Shown here in pieces: positions 27,649-36,120 of a DNA stretch of 64,000 nt. The notes beneath the pieces are model-generated. The model was not told the DNA's origin and did no database searches. It was given only the letters and a program-made list of their open reading frames with translations. The stretch spans positions 248,001 through 312,000 of the forward strand of contig UBPA01000007.1 of assembly GCA_900467185.1 (NCBI GenBank), in the 5' to 3' direction. The stretch is from Hyphomicrobiales bacterium. Lineage in GTDB: Bacteria; Pseudomonadota; Alphaproteobacteria; Rhizobiales; Rhizobiaceae. The position numbers and the translations under genes were made by a program. How positions within the stretch are numbered: the stretch's first letter is position 1; each line of letters opens with the position of its first letter.

Positions 27649-28902
27649 TCAGCGGCGCGTGCTGAGCATCTTGTAAACGGCTTCCGTCTTGTCGATCATG
27701 ACATCGAGCGCAAAGCGGGCGCGTGCATGGTCTGCCGCCGCGCGGAAGGCGTGGTACTTCGCAGGCTCGGCGAGGGTGACCATGGCGCTGGCGAGCTTCG
27801 TCGCGTCCCCGTCATTGGGCACGATGATGCCGGTCGCACCTTCCTCTACCGCGGTCGTCGCACCGCCGACGGCGGTGGAGATGATCGGTCGGCCGGCGGC
27901 GGCAGCCTCCAGCATCACATAGGACATGGCCTCGTAGCGGCTCGGCATGACGAGGCAGTCGAACGCGGGGATGGCCTGCGGGCCCGAGAAGGCGGATGTC
28001 AGGTGGATGCGGCTCTGCAGGCCGCTCGCGGCGATGGCGGCGCGCACGGGCGCGTCCTGTTCGCCGAAACCGATCATGATGAGGTGGGCTTCCGGCAGCT
28101 TCGACGCCGCATGGCGGAAGGCTTCGATCAGGCGCTCAGGCGCCTTCTGGTGCGACAGCCGGCCGACGAAGCCGAAGACGAAGGTTTCCGGCGTGATGCC
28201 GAAGCTCGCCCGCACCGTCATCGCCATGTCCTTCACGGGCTGCGAAACGCCGTTGACGATCACCGACATCCGGTTTTCCGGAATGCCGAGCGTCACGGCA
28301 TGGCGGTACTCGTCTTCCGAGACGCAGATAAGGTGATCGGTCAGAAACCGGCCGAGAAAGGCCTCGACCGAGCCGAACAGCTTGCGGCCGCTGGAGCCGA
28401 GCGTCGGGTCCATGGTGCGGAAGGCGTGCGGCGTGTAGATGCGCGGCACGTGCCGGCCGGGCAGGCGAAGGCGCGCCAGAGCGCCCGCCTTGGAACTGTG
28501 GCCATGGACGATATCGAAACCACCCCGCGAGACGATGCGGTTCAGCTTCTTCCACGAGGCGATATCGGCGCGGCCCGGCGAGCGCGTCATCTCCACCTTG
28601 TGGATGGCGGGAAGGCCGAGCGACTTCAGCTCGCGCACGAAGCTTTCCTCGGCGCGCAGCGGGGAGAAGACGGCTTCGACACGGTGCCCGCGCCGCGACA
28701 GCCCGTGGCAGAGGTCGAGGAAGTGACGGCCCGAACCGCCGCCGGACGGCTCCAGCACCTGCAGGATCGACAGCGAGGCGCGATCCGCATCGGTTTCCGG
28801 CCGTCCGGCATGACCGGTTGCCGGCGTCGCCGATCCGTCTGGCCTGTCGCTCGCCTGCATCTCGGTCGCCTTCGTTTCCGTCGTCGCGGTCGGGGTTGTC
28901 AT
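27649..28902 (-). CDS. GT4 glycosyltransferase of the exopolysaccharide locus
   Basis: The 417-residue GT-B-fold enzyme probably adds a sugar to a lipid-linked repeat unit at the inner membrane. The donor-site E-x7-E motif is in VMPSRYEAMSYVMLEAAAAGRP near residue 310. The nucleotide-binding start VLEPSGGGSGRHFLDLCHGLSRRGH follows an unusual 45-residue Thr/Ala-rich leader (MTTPTATTETKATEMQ). It is the last gene of the leftward cluster, 22 bases after the polymerase gene. It resembles the second GT4 of the locus. Donor and acceptor are unknown. Confidence 0.88.
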   Translation of the reverse strand: MTTPTATTETKATEMQASDRPDGSATPATGHAGRPETDADRASLSILQVLEPSGGGSGRHFLDLCHGLSRRGHRVEAVFSPLRAEESFVRELKSLGLPAIHKVEMTRSPGRADIASWKKLNRIVSRGGFDIVHGHSSKAGALARLRLPGRHVPRIYTPHAFRTMDPTLGSSGRKLFGSVEAFLGRFLTDHLICVSEDEYRHAVTLGIPENRMSVIVNGVSQPVKDMAMTVRASFGITPETFVFGFVGRLSHQKAPERLIEAFRHAASKLPEAHLIMIGFGEQDAPVRAAIAASGLQSRIHLTSAFSGPQAIPAFDCLVMPSRYEAMSYVMLEAAAAGRPIISTAVGGATTAVEEGATGIIVPNDGDATKLASAMVTLAEPAKYHAFRAAADHARARFALDVMIDKTEAVYKMLSTRR

Positions 28903-28924
28903 GAGGTTCGATCGCGGTGGCGTG

Positions 28925-30193
28925 TCAGGCCGCTGCGCCTTCTGAAGTCGTCTTGTACGGGCTCTGTGCCTGCGATCGTCTGCTGTAGCGGTATTCGAGC
29001 GCGCCGCAACCCCAGATGATGCCGAGAAGCAGGTAGAAATGGCGCCAGTGATCCGTATCGATCACATTTCCGATACCGACATGCCCGAGCAGCACGATCC
29101 AGGCGATCATCATATAGGGTTGCCACGGTCGTTCCAGCAGCATGAAGCGGAAGCCGATGGAAAGCGTCCAGACGATCAGCGTCACATAGGAGACGAAGCC
29201 GAGCCAGCCGTAGGAGGTCAGGGTCTTCAGCCAGATATTGTGTTCGTCCTCGGGGAAGATCTTGGAGAACATCATGGGCCCGATGCCGAGCGGCTTTTCC
29301 ATGGACATCAGGAAGCCGATGCGATGGCGCTCGAAGCGACCGAGATGGCCGCCGTCATAGTCCTGAACGAGCTGGGTGCGGTTGGAAAACAGGTCGGCGA
29401 CCTGGGGGATCTGCAGTGCCACCACCAGCGCCGTCACCATGAGGATGACCCCGCCAAGCGCGATGACGAAGATCTTCAGACGGAAGGCGCCGGTCCGCTC
29501 CTTCAGCAGCATGATGAAGACGAGCATGCAGGCGGAGAAGAGATAGAGCGCCCAGGCGGCGCGCGAAAAGGACAGGAACAGGCCGAACGCCATGACGAGA
29601 ATGCCGACCGCCCGCAGCGGCAGGTCGATCAGCCGACCCTTCAGCACCCCGTGGATGAGAAAGAGCGAGGGGGCGACGAGGAAAGGGCCGAAGACGTTCG
29701 GATCCTGGAAGGCGCCCATGGCACGGTCGTAGCGGGTGAACGCTTCGCCGCCGGGAATGGCACCGAAGTAGCCGAGAATGCCGAGCGTGGCCGTGCCGAC
29801 GCCGGCGCCGACCCAGGCCCGGAACATCAGCTTCAGCCGCTCGTGCCGCGCCTCGATGATGGCGGCGTAGAAGATCGAGGTGATCGCCAGGAATCCCGAG
29901 ATCGCCATGTACATCGGCGCGACGTCGAGGTCCTCCATGACGGTCAGCGACATCAGGCCGCCCGTCATAAAGAGCATCAGGAGCGTGAAGAGCGGCGCCG
30001 TGGAGCGCGAGATGCGCAGGCCGCAGAACGCCCAAACCCCGATGAGAGCCGCGACGAACAGCTCGTGCGGCGCGGGTTCGACGATGACGAAGCCCTGAAG
30101 GAAGACGCCGAAGGCAACCGCCGCCGAGCCGATGAGCCCGAACGCGGCCAGCTGCGGCCGGAACACGCCGGCAGGGGCGACGATCGCGCTCAA
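28925..30193 (-). CDS. O-antigen ligase/polymerase-family membrane protein (Wzy-like)
   Basis: A 422-residue protein with about ten hydrophobic segments and the Wzy_C-type signature LFLSFSRAAWALYLFSACM followed by a periplasmic loop (DLFSNRTQLVQDYDGGHLGRFERHRIGF). In a polysaccharide locus it is the natural candidate for repeat-unit polymerisation. It begins with TTG (LSAIVAPAG read as Met), overlapping the stop of the sugar-transferase gene by four bases, so translation is coupled. Confidence 0.86.
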   Translation of the reverse strand: MSAIVAPAGVFRPQLAAFGLIGSAAVAFGVFLQGFVIVEPAPHELFVAALIGVWAFCGLRISRSTAPLFTLLMLFMTGGLMSLTVMEDLDVAPMYMAISGFLAITSIFYAAIIEARHERLKLMFRAWVGAGVGTATLGILGYFGAIPGGEAFTRYDRAMGAFQDPNVFGPFLVAPSLFLIHGVLKGRLIDLPLRAVGILVMAFGLFLSFSRAAWALYLFSACMLVFIMLLKERTGAFRLKIFVIALGGVILMVTALVVALQIPQVADLFSNRTQLVQDYDGGHLGRFERHRIGFLMSMEKPLGIGPMMFSKIFPEDEHNIWLKTLTSYGWLGFVSYVTLIVWTLSIGFRFMLLERPWQPYMMIAWIVLLGHVGIGNVIDTDHWRHFYLLLGIIWGCGALEYRYSRRSQAQSPYKTTSEGAAA

Positions 30194-31752
30194 TATGCGT
30201 TCTCCGTGTTGAGGAGGCGGATGGGCGTGAGGAACAGGATTTTCAGGTCGAACCAGAGCGACCAGTTCTCGATATAGTGCAGGTCGAAGGCGGTCCGGAA
30301 ACGGATCTTCTCGTCATTGTCGATCTCGCCGCGCCAGCCGTTGATCTGCGCCCAGCCGGTGACGCCGGGCTTGACGCGATGGCGGGCGAAGTAGCCTTCG
30401 ACGACATCGCTGTAGTTCCGGTCGGCCGTCTGTGCAGCGACGGCGTGGGGGCGGGGGCCGACGAGCGACAGCTGCCCGCGCAGCACGTTGAAGATCTGCG
30501 GCAGTTCGTCGATGGAGGACTTGCGCAGGAAGCGGCCGACGGGGGTCACGCGCGGATCGCCCTTGGTCACGGCATTGCGGGCGCTCGGGTCGCTCATTTC
30601 GGTGTACATGGAGCGGAACTTGTAGACTTCGATCTGCTCGTTGTTGAAGCCGTGGCGCATCTGCTTGAAAATGATCGGGCCCGGAGAGGTCAGCTTGACG
30701 GCGAGTGCCGCGCCGATGAAGACGGGCCACAGGAGCACGAGCGCCACGATGCTGAAGACGACGTCGAAGATGCGCTTGGCAACCGAGTCCCAGTCGGCGA
30801 TCGGCTTGTCGAAGATGTCGAGCATCGGCACCTGGCCGACATGGGAATAGCTGCGCGGGCGGAAGCGGAGGTTGGCGGCATGGGCGGCCAGCCGGATGTC
30901 CACGGGCAGAATCCAGAGTTTCTTCAGGAGATCGAGAATGCGGCGCTCGGCCGAGAGCGGCAGCGCGATGATCAGCATGTCGATGCGGGCGAGGCGGGCG
31001 AAATCGATAAGTTCGGCAAAGGTGCCGAGCTTGGGATATCCGGCGATGATGTTGGGCGAGCGGCGCTCGTCGCGATCGTCGAAGATGCCGCAAATGCGAA
31101 TGTCGTTATCGGTCTGCTGCTCGAGGACGCGGATGAGGTCCTTGGCCGGCTGGCCGCCGCCGACGATGACGACGCGGCGCTCCATCATGCCGTTGCGCGC
31201 CCAGCGCCGAATGGAGAAGGCGATGATGGCGCGCTCGATCAGGAGAAAGGTCGTGCCGGCGAGAAACCAGATGCCGAAGGACAGGCGCGAATAGGCATTG
31301 CCGGTCTTCAGGAAGAACATGACGATGGTGATGACGCCGAAGCCGAGCGTCCAGGCGCCCAGAAGGCGCGGCAGGGCCCGCGGTACCGAGCGCAGGATGG
31401 GGATCTGGTAGCCGTCGGAGAACTGCAGGAAGACGACCGTCAGCGCAGAACTGGCAGCGAGCATGACGCAATACTCGACCCAGCGGCCGTATTCCGGCGC
31501 CACGTAGAGGCTGTTGATGATGTAGCCGATGATGAGGAGGGCGGCGAATTCGAACAGGCGCAGACAGCCGAGCACCATGGTGGGCGAGTAGGTGTCGGTG
31601 CGGAACTGCGCCGCGATCCGCCGCGCCAGCGGGTTGAGCTCCTTGCGCGGCTCGACCGGGCGCACCTCGTCGCGCGAGATCGTCCGGATTTCGGAGATCT
31701 GCCGGCGAAGGGCCTCGGGGTCGAAGGTTTCCGGCTTCTCGATCTGGTTCAT
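30190..31752 (-). CDS. Undecaprenyl-phosphate sugar-1-phosphate transferase (initiating enzyme)
   Basis: This enzyme starts repeat-unit assembly by moving a hexose-1-phosphate to undecaprenyl phosphate. The 520-residue protein has an N-terminal part with several membrane helices and a nucleotide-binding-like domain (RRVVIVGGGQPAKDLIRVLEQ). The C-terminal bacterial sugar-transferase domain has KRIFDVVFSIVALVLLWPVF, YKFRSMYTEM, RVTPVGRFLRKSSIDELPQ and LVGPRPHAVA. It is of the WbaP/WcaJ/HfsE type. The start is uncertain; MGSIMNQIE four codons earlier is possible, and both have weak ribosome-binding sites. Confidence 0.92.
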   Translation of the reverse strand: MNQIEKPETFDPEALRRQISEIRTISRDEVRPVEPRKELNPLARRIAAQFRTDTYSPTMVLGCLRLFEFAALLIIGYIINSLYVAPEYGRWVEYCVMLAASSALTVVFLQFSDGYQIPILRSVPRALPRLLGAWTLGFGVITIVMFFLKTGNAYSRLSFGIWFLAGTTFLLIERAIIAFSIRRWARNGMMERRVVIVGGGQPAKDLIRVLEQQTDNDIRICGIFDDRDERRSPNIIAGYPKLGTFAELIDFARLARIDMLIIALPLSAERRILDLLKKLWILPVDIRLAAHAANLRFRPRSYSHVGQVPMLDIFDKPIADWDSVAKRIFDVVFSIVALVLLWPVFIGAALAVKLTSPGPIIFKQMRHGFNNEQIEVYKFRSMYTEMSDPSARNAVTKGDPRVTPVGRFLRKSSIDELPQIFNVLRGQLSLVGPRPHAVAAQTADRNYSDVVEGYFARHRVKPGVTGWAQINGWRGEIDNDEKIRFRTAFDLHYIENWSLWFDLKILFLTPIRLLNTENAY

Positions 31753-31847
31753 GATGCTGCCCATCCTGCCGTTGGCTCGCAAAGACTTAGCAGGGAGGAC
31801 CTAAGAAACGTTTACGGCAGGGACGGCAATGCGACCCGTTTTGAAAT

Positions 31848-31866
31848 GGGTTAAGGGAAATAACCC
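31848..31866. promoter_or_regulatory. Inverted repeat upstream of the sugar-transferase gene
   Basis: GGGTTA-AGGGAAA-TAACCC lies in the 182-base gap between the second GT4 and the sugar-transferase gene, about 95 bases upstream of the latter. It suggests an internal regulatory site or a short attenuating hairpin in the otherwise tight cluster. The function is not known. Confidence 0.35.
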
Positions 31867-31934
31867 TGCGCGTTCAATACGGTGCCATGAAAAGACATCG
31901 ACGGAGCAGGGGGGCCCGGCCAGGCTGTCGGGGC

Positions 31935-33113
31935 TCAGGCGCCGGCGTCGTCCGCCAGTCGCCGGTAGAGCTGCATCATCGAGGCGGCCATGGTCGTCGA
32001 GGAGAAGGTCGCCTTGAACGCCTCGGGCTCCGGCATGGTGCGCTCGGCCCAGCCGTCTTCCGTCAAGGCGCGGTGCATGATGCCGGCCAGCGACTGCGCG
32101 TCGTTCGGTTCGGCGAGGGCGGCGCTGTCGGCCCCGAGGATTTCCGGTGTTCCCCCGACGCGCGCGGCGATGACGGGTCGGCCGGCCGCAACGGCCTCCA
32201 GCACGATATACGGCATCGACTCGGCCCGCGACGGCACGACGACGAAACGTGCGCGGGCAAAGGCCTCCCGCGCGGGCATGGCAGGCGCCATGCCGATGCG
32301 CTGCCCGAGCCCGCGATGAAGTTTCATGCGCAGATAGTCGTCCTGCTGCGGCCCGTCGCCGATCATCATGGCGCTGAGCGGTCGACCGGCAAGGCGCTCC
32401 GTGCGGCCCAGCGCATCGATGAAGATGTCGGGCCCCTTCATGTCGCGCAGCATACCGATATAGAGAAAATCGACAGCATCCGGTTGCGGAACGACGGGGA
32501 CGAACTCGGCATCCTCGACGCCGTTGTAGATCGTTTCCGCCGGCGGGCGGGGATGGCCGACCTTCGCCTCGTAGGTTCGCCGCTCGAAGTCGCAGACGAA
32601 GACGAGCGCGTCCGTCGCATGTTCCTGAAAGCGTTCGAGCGCGAGAATGCCCTTTCCCCGCAGCGTCCGGCCGTCATAGTGCAGGCTGCCGCCATGGGGA
32701 GAGTAGAGCCGCGCGACGCGGGACCCGTTGATCCGCAGCACCGTGCCGATGGTGCGGGTGAGGGCGCCGCCCTTGGCGCCGTGGCCGTGAAGGATGTCGG
32801 GCCGGAGCTGGCGCAGTTCCTTGTAGCTCGTCCAGAGCGCCCGGGCATCCGAGGGACCGATGGACCGCCGGATCGGCAGGCGTACGAGCCCGAGCGCCAG
32901 ATGCGGCTGGATCTCCTCGAACAGGCGTTCCTCGTGCGCGCCACCCGTGGAGCTGTCGCAGAGAATGCCGACATGATGGCCCTCCGCCGCGTGGGCGGCC
33001 GCGAGATCGCGCACATGGCGGAAGATGCCGCCGACCGGCGAGCGGAAGCAGTGGATGATGCGCAGGGGTCTGGCGTGCGAGAGGGGCTCTGCCGGCATTG
33101 GCGCTCGTGGCAT
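31935..33113 (-). CDS. GT4 glycosyltransferase (second of the exopolysaccharide locus)
   Basis: A 392-residue GT-B enzyme with the nucleotide-sugar motif FVVVPSRAESMPYIVLEAVAAGRPVIAARVGG (E-x7-E) near its C-terminal third. The N-terminal acceptor lobe begins IIHCFRSPVGGIFRHVRDLAAAH. It resembles the other GT4 of the cluster, including the Gly-rich opening and the same motif order, so an old duplication is likely. The start at 33113 lies 4 bases after the upstream stop. A second methionine five codons later is an alternative. The sugar specificity is unknown. Confidence 0.86.
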   Translation of the reverse strand: MPRAPMPAEPLSHARPLRIIHCFRSPVGGIFRHVRDLAAAHAAEGHHVGILCDSSTGGAHEERLFEEIQPHLALGLVRLPIRRSIGPSDARALWTSYKELRQLRPDILHGHGAKGGALTRTIGTVLRINGSRVARLYSPHGGSLHYDGRTLRGKGILALERFQEHATDALVFVCDFERRTYEAKVGHPRPPAETIYNGVEDAEFVPVVPQPDAVDFLYIGMLRDMKGPDIFIDALGRTERLAGRPLSAMMIGDGPQQDDYLRMKLHRGLGQRIGMAPAMPAREAFARARFVVVPSRAESMPYIVLEAVAAGRPVIAARVGGTPEILGADSAALAEPNDAQSLAGIMHRALTEDGWAERTMPEPEAFKATFSSTTMAASMMQLYRRLADDAGA

Positions 33114-33117
33114 GGGA

Positions 33118-33693
33118 TCAGAACAACCGTTCGCGAACATAGACGGTGTCGCCCGCCATGATCGGATCGGAGATCGAGACGCGGCCGGTGATGATACGAC
33201 CGTTGATCTTGCGGGTGACATCCACCGTGCGCTGGTTGGCGCGGGGCGAGAAGCCGCCGGCGACCGCGATGGCATTCTGCACCGTCATGCCGGGCACGTA
33301 GGAATACTGGCCCGACTGGCCGACTTCGCCCATGATGAAGACGGAGCGGTAGCGATCGACCTCGATCGTGACGTCGGGATCGCGCAGATAGCCGGCGCGC
33401 AGCTTCTGCGCGATCATGGTTTCCATCTCGCTCAGCGTGTGGCCGCGCGAGGGAACCGAGCCGATCAGCGGGAAGGCGACATAGCCGGCCTGATCGACGG
33501 TGTAGGAACCGGTAAGGCCCGCCTGCTCGAAAACGCTGATGCGCAGGCGGTCGCCGCTGTCCAGCCGGTAGGGCTGAATGGTGGCTTCGCTGAAGGCGCG
33601 GGGCGCGGGCTCGTAGCTGCTGCACCCCGCCATCGTGATCGACAGCAGGGCGATACCCAAGGCCAGACCTGACTTCAATCGTGCGAAGGTCAT
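33118..33693 (-). CDS. Wza-type polysaccharide export lipoprotein
   Basis: A short (191-residue) outer-membrane polysaccharide export protein. The lipoprotein signal is SGLALGIALLSITMAGCSS. A Poly_export domain follows (YRLDSGDRLRISVFEQAGLTGSYTVDQAGYVAFPLIGSV), then one SLBB-like domain (VFIMGEVGQSGQYSYVPGMTVQNAIAVAGG). It lacks the long C-terminal barrel-forming region of E. coli Wza, as is usual for rhizobial and HfsD-like relatives. It is the first gene of the leftward cluster and divergent from the co-polymerase gene. Confidence 0.9.
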   Translation of the reverse strand: MTFARLKSGLALGIALLSITMAGCSSYEPAPRAFSEATIQPYRLDSGDRLRISVFEQAGLTGSYTVDQAGYVAFPLIGSVPSRGHTLSEMETMIAQKLRAGYLRDPDVTIEVDRYRSVFIMGEVGQSGQYSYVPGMTVQNAIAVAGGFSPRANQRTVDVTRKINGRIITGRVSISDPIMAGDTVYVRERLF

Positions 33694-33826
33694 GCGATTC
33701 TCGCGTCTCAAGGATGAACGTGATGCTGTTATCGATCTGTTAGGGTTAACAGCGGGTAAAGGGCGCCCCGAATCGGCGTGAATCATGTTTCGCTAAAATA
33801 GTATCCGGACAGGCCTCTGCCACCCA

Positions 33827-33838
33827 AGCGTTAACGCT
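33827..33838. promoter_or_regulatory. Palindrome between the divergent wza-like and wzc-like genes
   Basis: AGCGTTAACGCT is a perfect 12-base palindrome in the 202-base divergent promoter region (33694-33895). A TTAGGGTTAAC element lies at about 33740. The position between the two transcription units makes it a candidate shared operator. No regulator gene is adjacent. Confidence 0.35.
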
Positions 33839-33895
33839 CGAGTTACCATCTTTCTTTACCCTGTGCGCGAACAATGCTCGTGTGCAGGTGCGTGG

Positions 33896-36115
33896 ATGTC
33901 AGGCTATAGCGACCGTCAACAGGACGTGGATATCGACCTCGGAGGTCTGTTCCGTGCGATCTGGCGCCGGCGGACCCGGGTTCTGCTGACCACCGTGGCC
34001 GTGGCGGCGCTGGCCTTTACAGCAGCACACATGATCTCGCCGCGCTACGACAGCGAGGCGCGCCTGCTGATCGAGCCGCGCGAGCCGGAATTCAGCTCGA
34101 TGACCCTGCAGCCCTCCGCCGCCAGCGCCACGTCCTTCGACGAGCCGGGGATTTCGAGCGAGGTGCAGCTGCTGCGCTCGGTCGATCTGATCAAGCAGGT
34201 CGCGCGCAACATGCGGCTGCACGAACTGAAGGAGTTCGACCCGACGGCCGACCCCTCCGCCATCTCCGATATCCTCGTGATGCTCGGCCTCAAGCGCAAC
34301 CCGCTCGACATGCCGCCCGAGGAACGGGTGCTGAAGGAATTTCAGGAGAAGCTGCAGGTCTACCAGGTCGAGAAATCGCGCGTCATCGGCATACAGTTCA
34401 CCTCGAAGGATCGCGCGCTCGCCGCCGCCATCCCCAACGAGATGGCGAAGATCTATCTCTCGCTGAAGGCGGGCGCGAAGCTCGATTCCAACACGGAGGC
34501 CAGCCGCTGGCTGGAGCCGGAGATCGCCAACCTGCGGGAAAAGGTGCGGGCGGCGGAAGCGAAGATTGCCGAATACCGCTCCAGTTCCGACCTGCTGCCC
34601 TCCGGCGACACCGGCACCTTCGCCACGCGCGAGCTGACCGATATCTCCACGGAGCTTGCTCGTGTGCGCGGCGACCGGGCGACGGCCGAGGCGCGGGCGG
34701 AAAACGTGCGCGCGGCCTTGTCGAGCGGGCGCGGCGCCGAGACGCTGAACGAAGTCGTGGGCTCGGCGATGATCCAGCGCCTGAAGGAGTCCGAATCGCA
34801 GATCCAGAACCAGACGGCCGACCTGTCGACCACGCTGCTCGACGGTCATCCCCGCATCAAGGCGCTGCGATCGCAGCTGACGGGCATCCGCACGCAGATT
34901 CGCGAGGAGACGCAGAAGATCCTGGCAAGTCTCGAGAACGAGGCGAAGGTCGGCGAACTGCGCGAGCGCCAGCTGACCCAGCAGATGAACACGCTGAAGG
35001 CCTCGTCCGCCAAGGCGGGCGAAGACGAGGTCGGCCTGCGCGCGCTGGAACGCGAGGCCGCCGCCCAGCGCCAGCTGCTGGAAACATATCTGTCGCGCTA
35101 TCGCGAAGCGAGTTCCCGCACCGGGGCCAGCGCCGCGCCAGCCGACGCACGCGTGATTTCGAGTGCCGTCGAACCCACGGAAGCAAGCTTCCCGAAGATC
35201 CTGCCGATCACCATCGTCGCGGCGATGGCAGCGTTCCTTCTGAGCTGCGTCCTCATCATGTTGCAGGAGCTGTTCAGCGGCCGCGCCCTGCGTCCGGTCG
35301 GCGCGCCCGGTCCGGTGCCGGTCGCCGTGTCTGCGCAGCCCATGCCGCCGCTGCCGCCGAACACGCCGGAGCCGCGGGCCAAGCGTGGCTGGGGCTTTCG
35401 GCGCGACGCCGTCAACATGAAGAGCGGGCATGGAACGGCCCAGCCCGCGCTCGCCCGCGACGCCGCCGTCGCGTCAGGCGATGCCCGTGGACAGGAACAG
35501 GCGGCCGACGTACCGCTCGACGGCTTCTTCGTGGAGAACGTCGCGGCCGCACTGATCGTCGATCGCGTACCGCTCGCCTTCATCGTCTCTCCGACGGGCG
35601 ATGCCGGTTCCACGCAAACGGTCGCTCTCGCGCGGATGGTGTCGGAGGAGGGGCGGCGCGTCGTGCTGGTCGATCTCACCGCGTCCGGCTGCCCGACGGC
35701 CTTGATGGCGATGTCCGCAGACCTGCCGGGGATCACCAATCTGCTCGCCGACGAGATCGCCTTTGCGGATGCGCTGCATGCGGACCGTGGCTCGGACGCG
35801 CATATCATTCCGCGCGGCAATGCCGACCCCGCCGTCGCCATGCAGGCGATCGACCGCCTCCAGATCGTCATCGAGGCGCTGACGGATGCCTACGATCTCG
35901 TTCTGGTCGAATGTGCGGACGCGGACGCGGACGCGGTGTCGCGCCTCGCGCGCGCCCAGGATGTCGAGATCATCTTCTCCGTGCCTGCGGTTTCGGCCGA
36001 GGATATCGTCGAGATCATCACGGAATTTGCGGAAGCCGGCTACGACCACATCCATATCATGGATGCGCGGCTGGCCGACCAGCCCCTGCCGGAACCCGAC
36101 CGCCGCGCCGCCTGA
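33896..36115 (+). CDS. Wzc/GumC-like polysaccharide co-polymerase with degenerate kinase domain
   Basis: A 739-residue inner-membrane protein for chain-length control. The Wzz domain starts DIDLGGLFRAIWRRRTRVLLTTVAVAALAFTAAHM (first membrane helix) and ends with the second helix around KILPITIVAAMAAFLLSCVLIML (about residues 430-452). A long coiled-coil lies between them. The cytoplasmic part looks like a BY-kinase, but its P-loop reads SPTGDAGSTQT without the lysine. The Walker A-prime region is VLVDLTASG, the Walker B region VLVECAD, and there is no C-terminal tyrosine cluster. It is thus probably a catalytically dead, HfsA/ExoP-like protein. Confidence 0.88.
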   Translation: MSGYSDRQQDVDIDLGGLFRAIWRRRTRVLLTTVAVAALAFTAAHMISPRYDSEARLLIEPREPEFSSMTLQPSAASATSFDEPGISSEVQLLRSVDLIKQVARNMRLHELKEFDPTADPSAISDILVMLGLKRNPLDMPPEERVLKEFQEKLQVYQVEKSRVIGIQFTSKDRALAAAIPNEMAKIYLSLKAGAKLDSNTEASRWLEPEIANLREKVRAAEAKIAEYRSSSDLLPSGDTGTFATRELTDISTELARVRGDRATAEARAENVRAALSSGRGAETLNEVVGSAMIQRLKESESQIQNQTADLSTTLLDGHPRIKALRSQLTGIRTQIREETQKILASLENEAKVGELRERQLTQQMNTLKASSAKAGEDEVGLRALEREAAAQRQLLETYLSRYREASSRTGASAAPADARVISSAVEPTEASFPKILPITIVAAMAAFLLSCVLIMLQELFSGRALRPVGAPGPVPVAVSAQPMPPLPPNTPEPRAKRGWGFRRDAVNMKSGHGTAQPALARDAAVASGDARGQEQAADVPLDGFFVENVAAALIVDRVPLAFIVSPTGDAGSTQTVALARMVSEEGRRVVLVDLTASGCPTALMAMSADLPGITNLLADEIAFADALHADRGSDAHIIPRGNADPAVAMQAIDRLQIVIEALTDAYDLVLVECADADADAVSRLARAQDVEIIFSVPAVSAEDIVEIITEFAEAGYDHIHIMDARLADQPLPEPDRRAA

Positions 36116-36120
36116 AGTCG

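Noticed and set aside
34000-35431. 510-codon minus-strand frame opposite the co-polymerase gene
   Set aside because: It is a shadow frame rich in Arg, Leu and Gln with no start context; the coding strand has clear Wzz-domain features.
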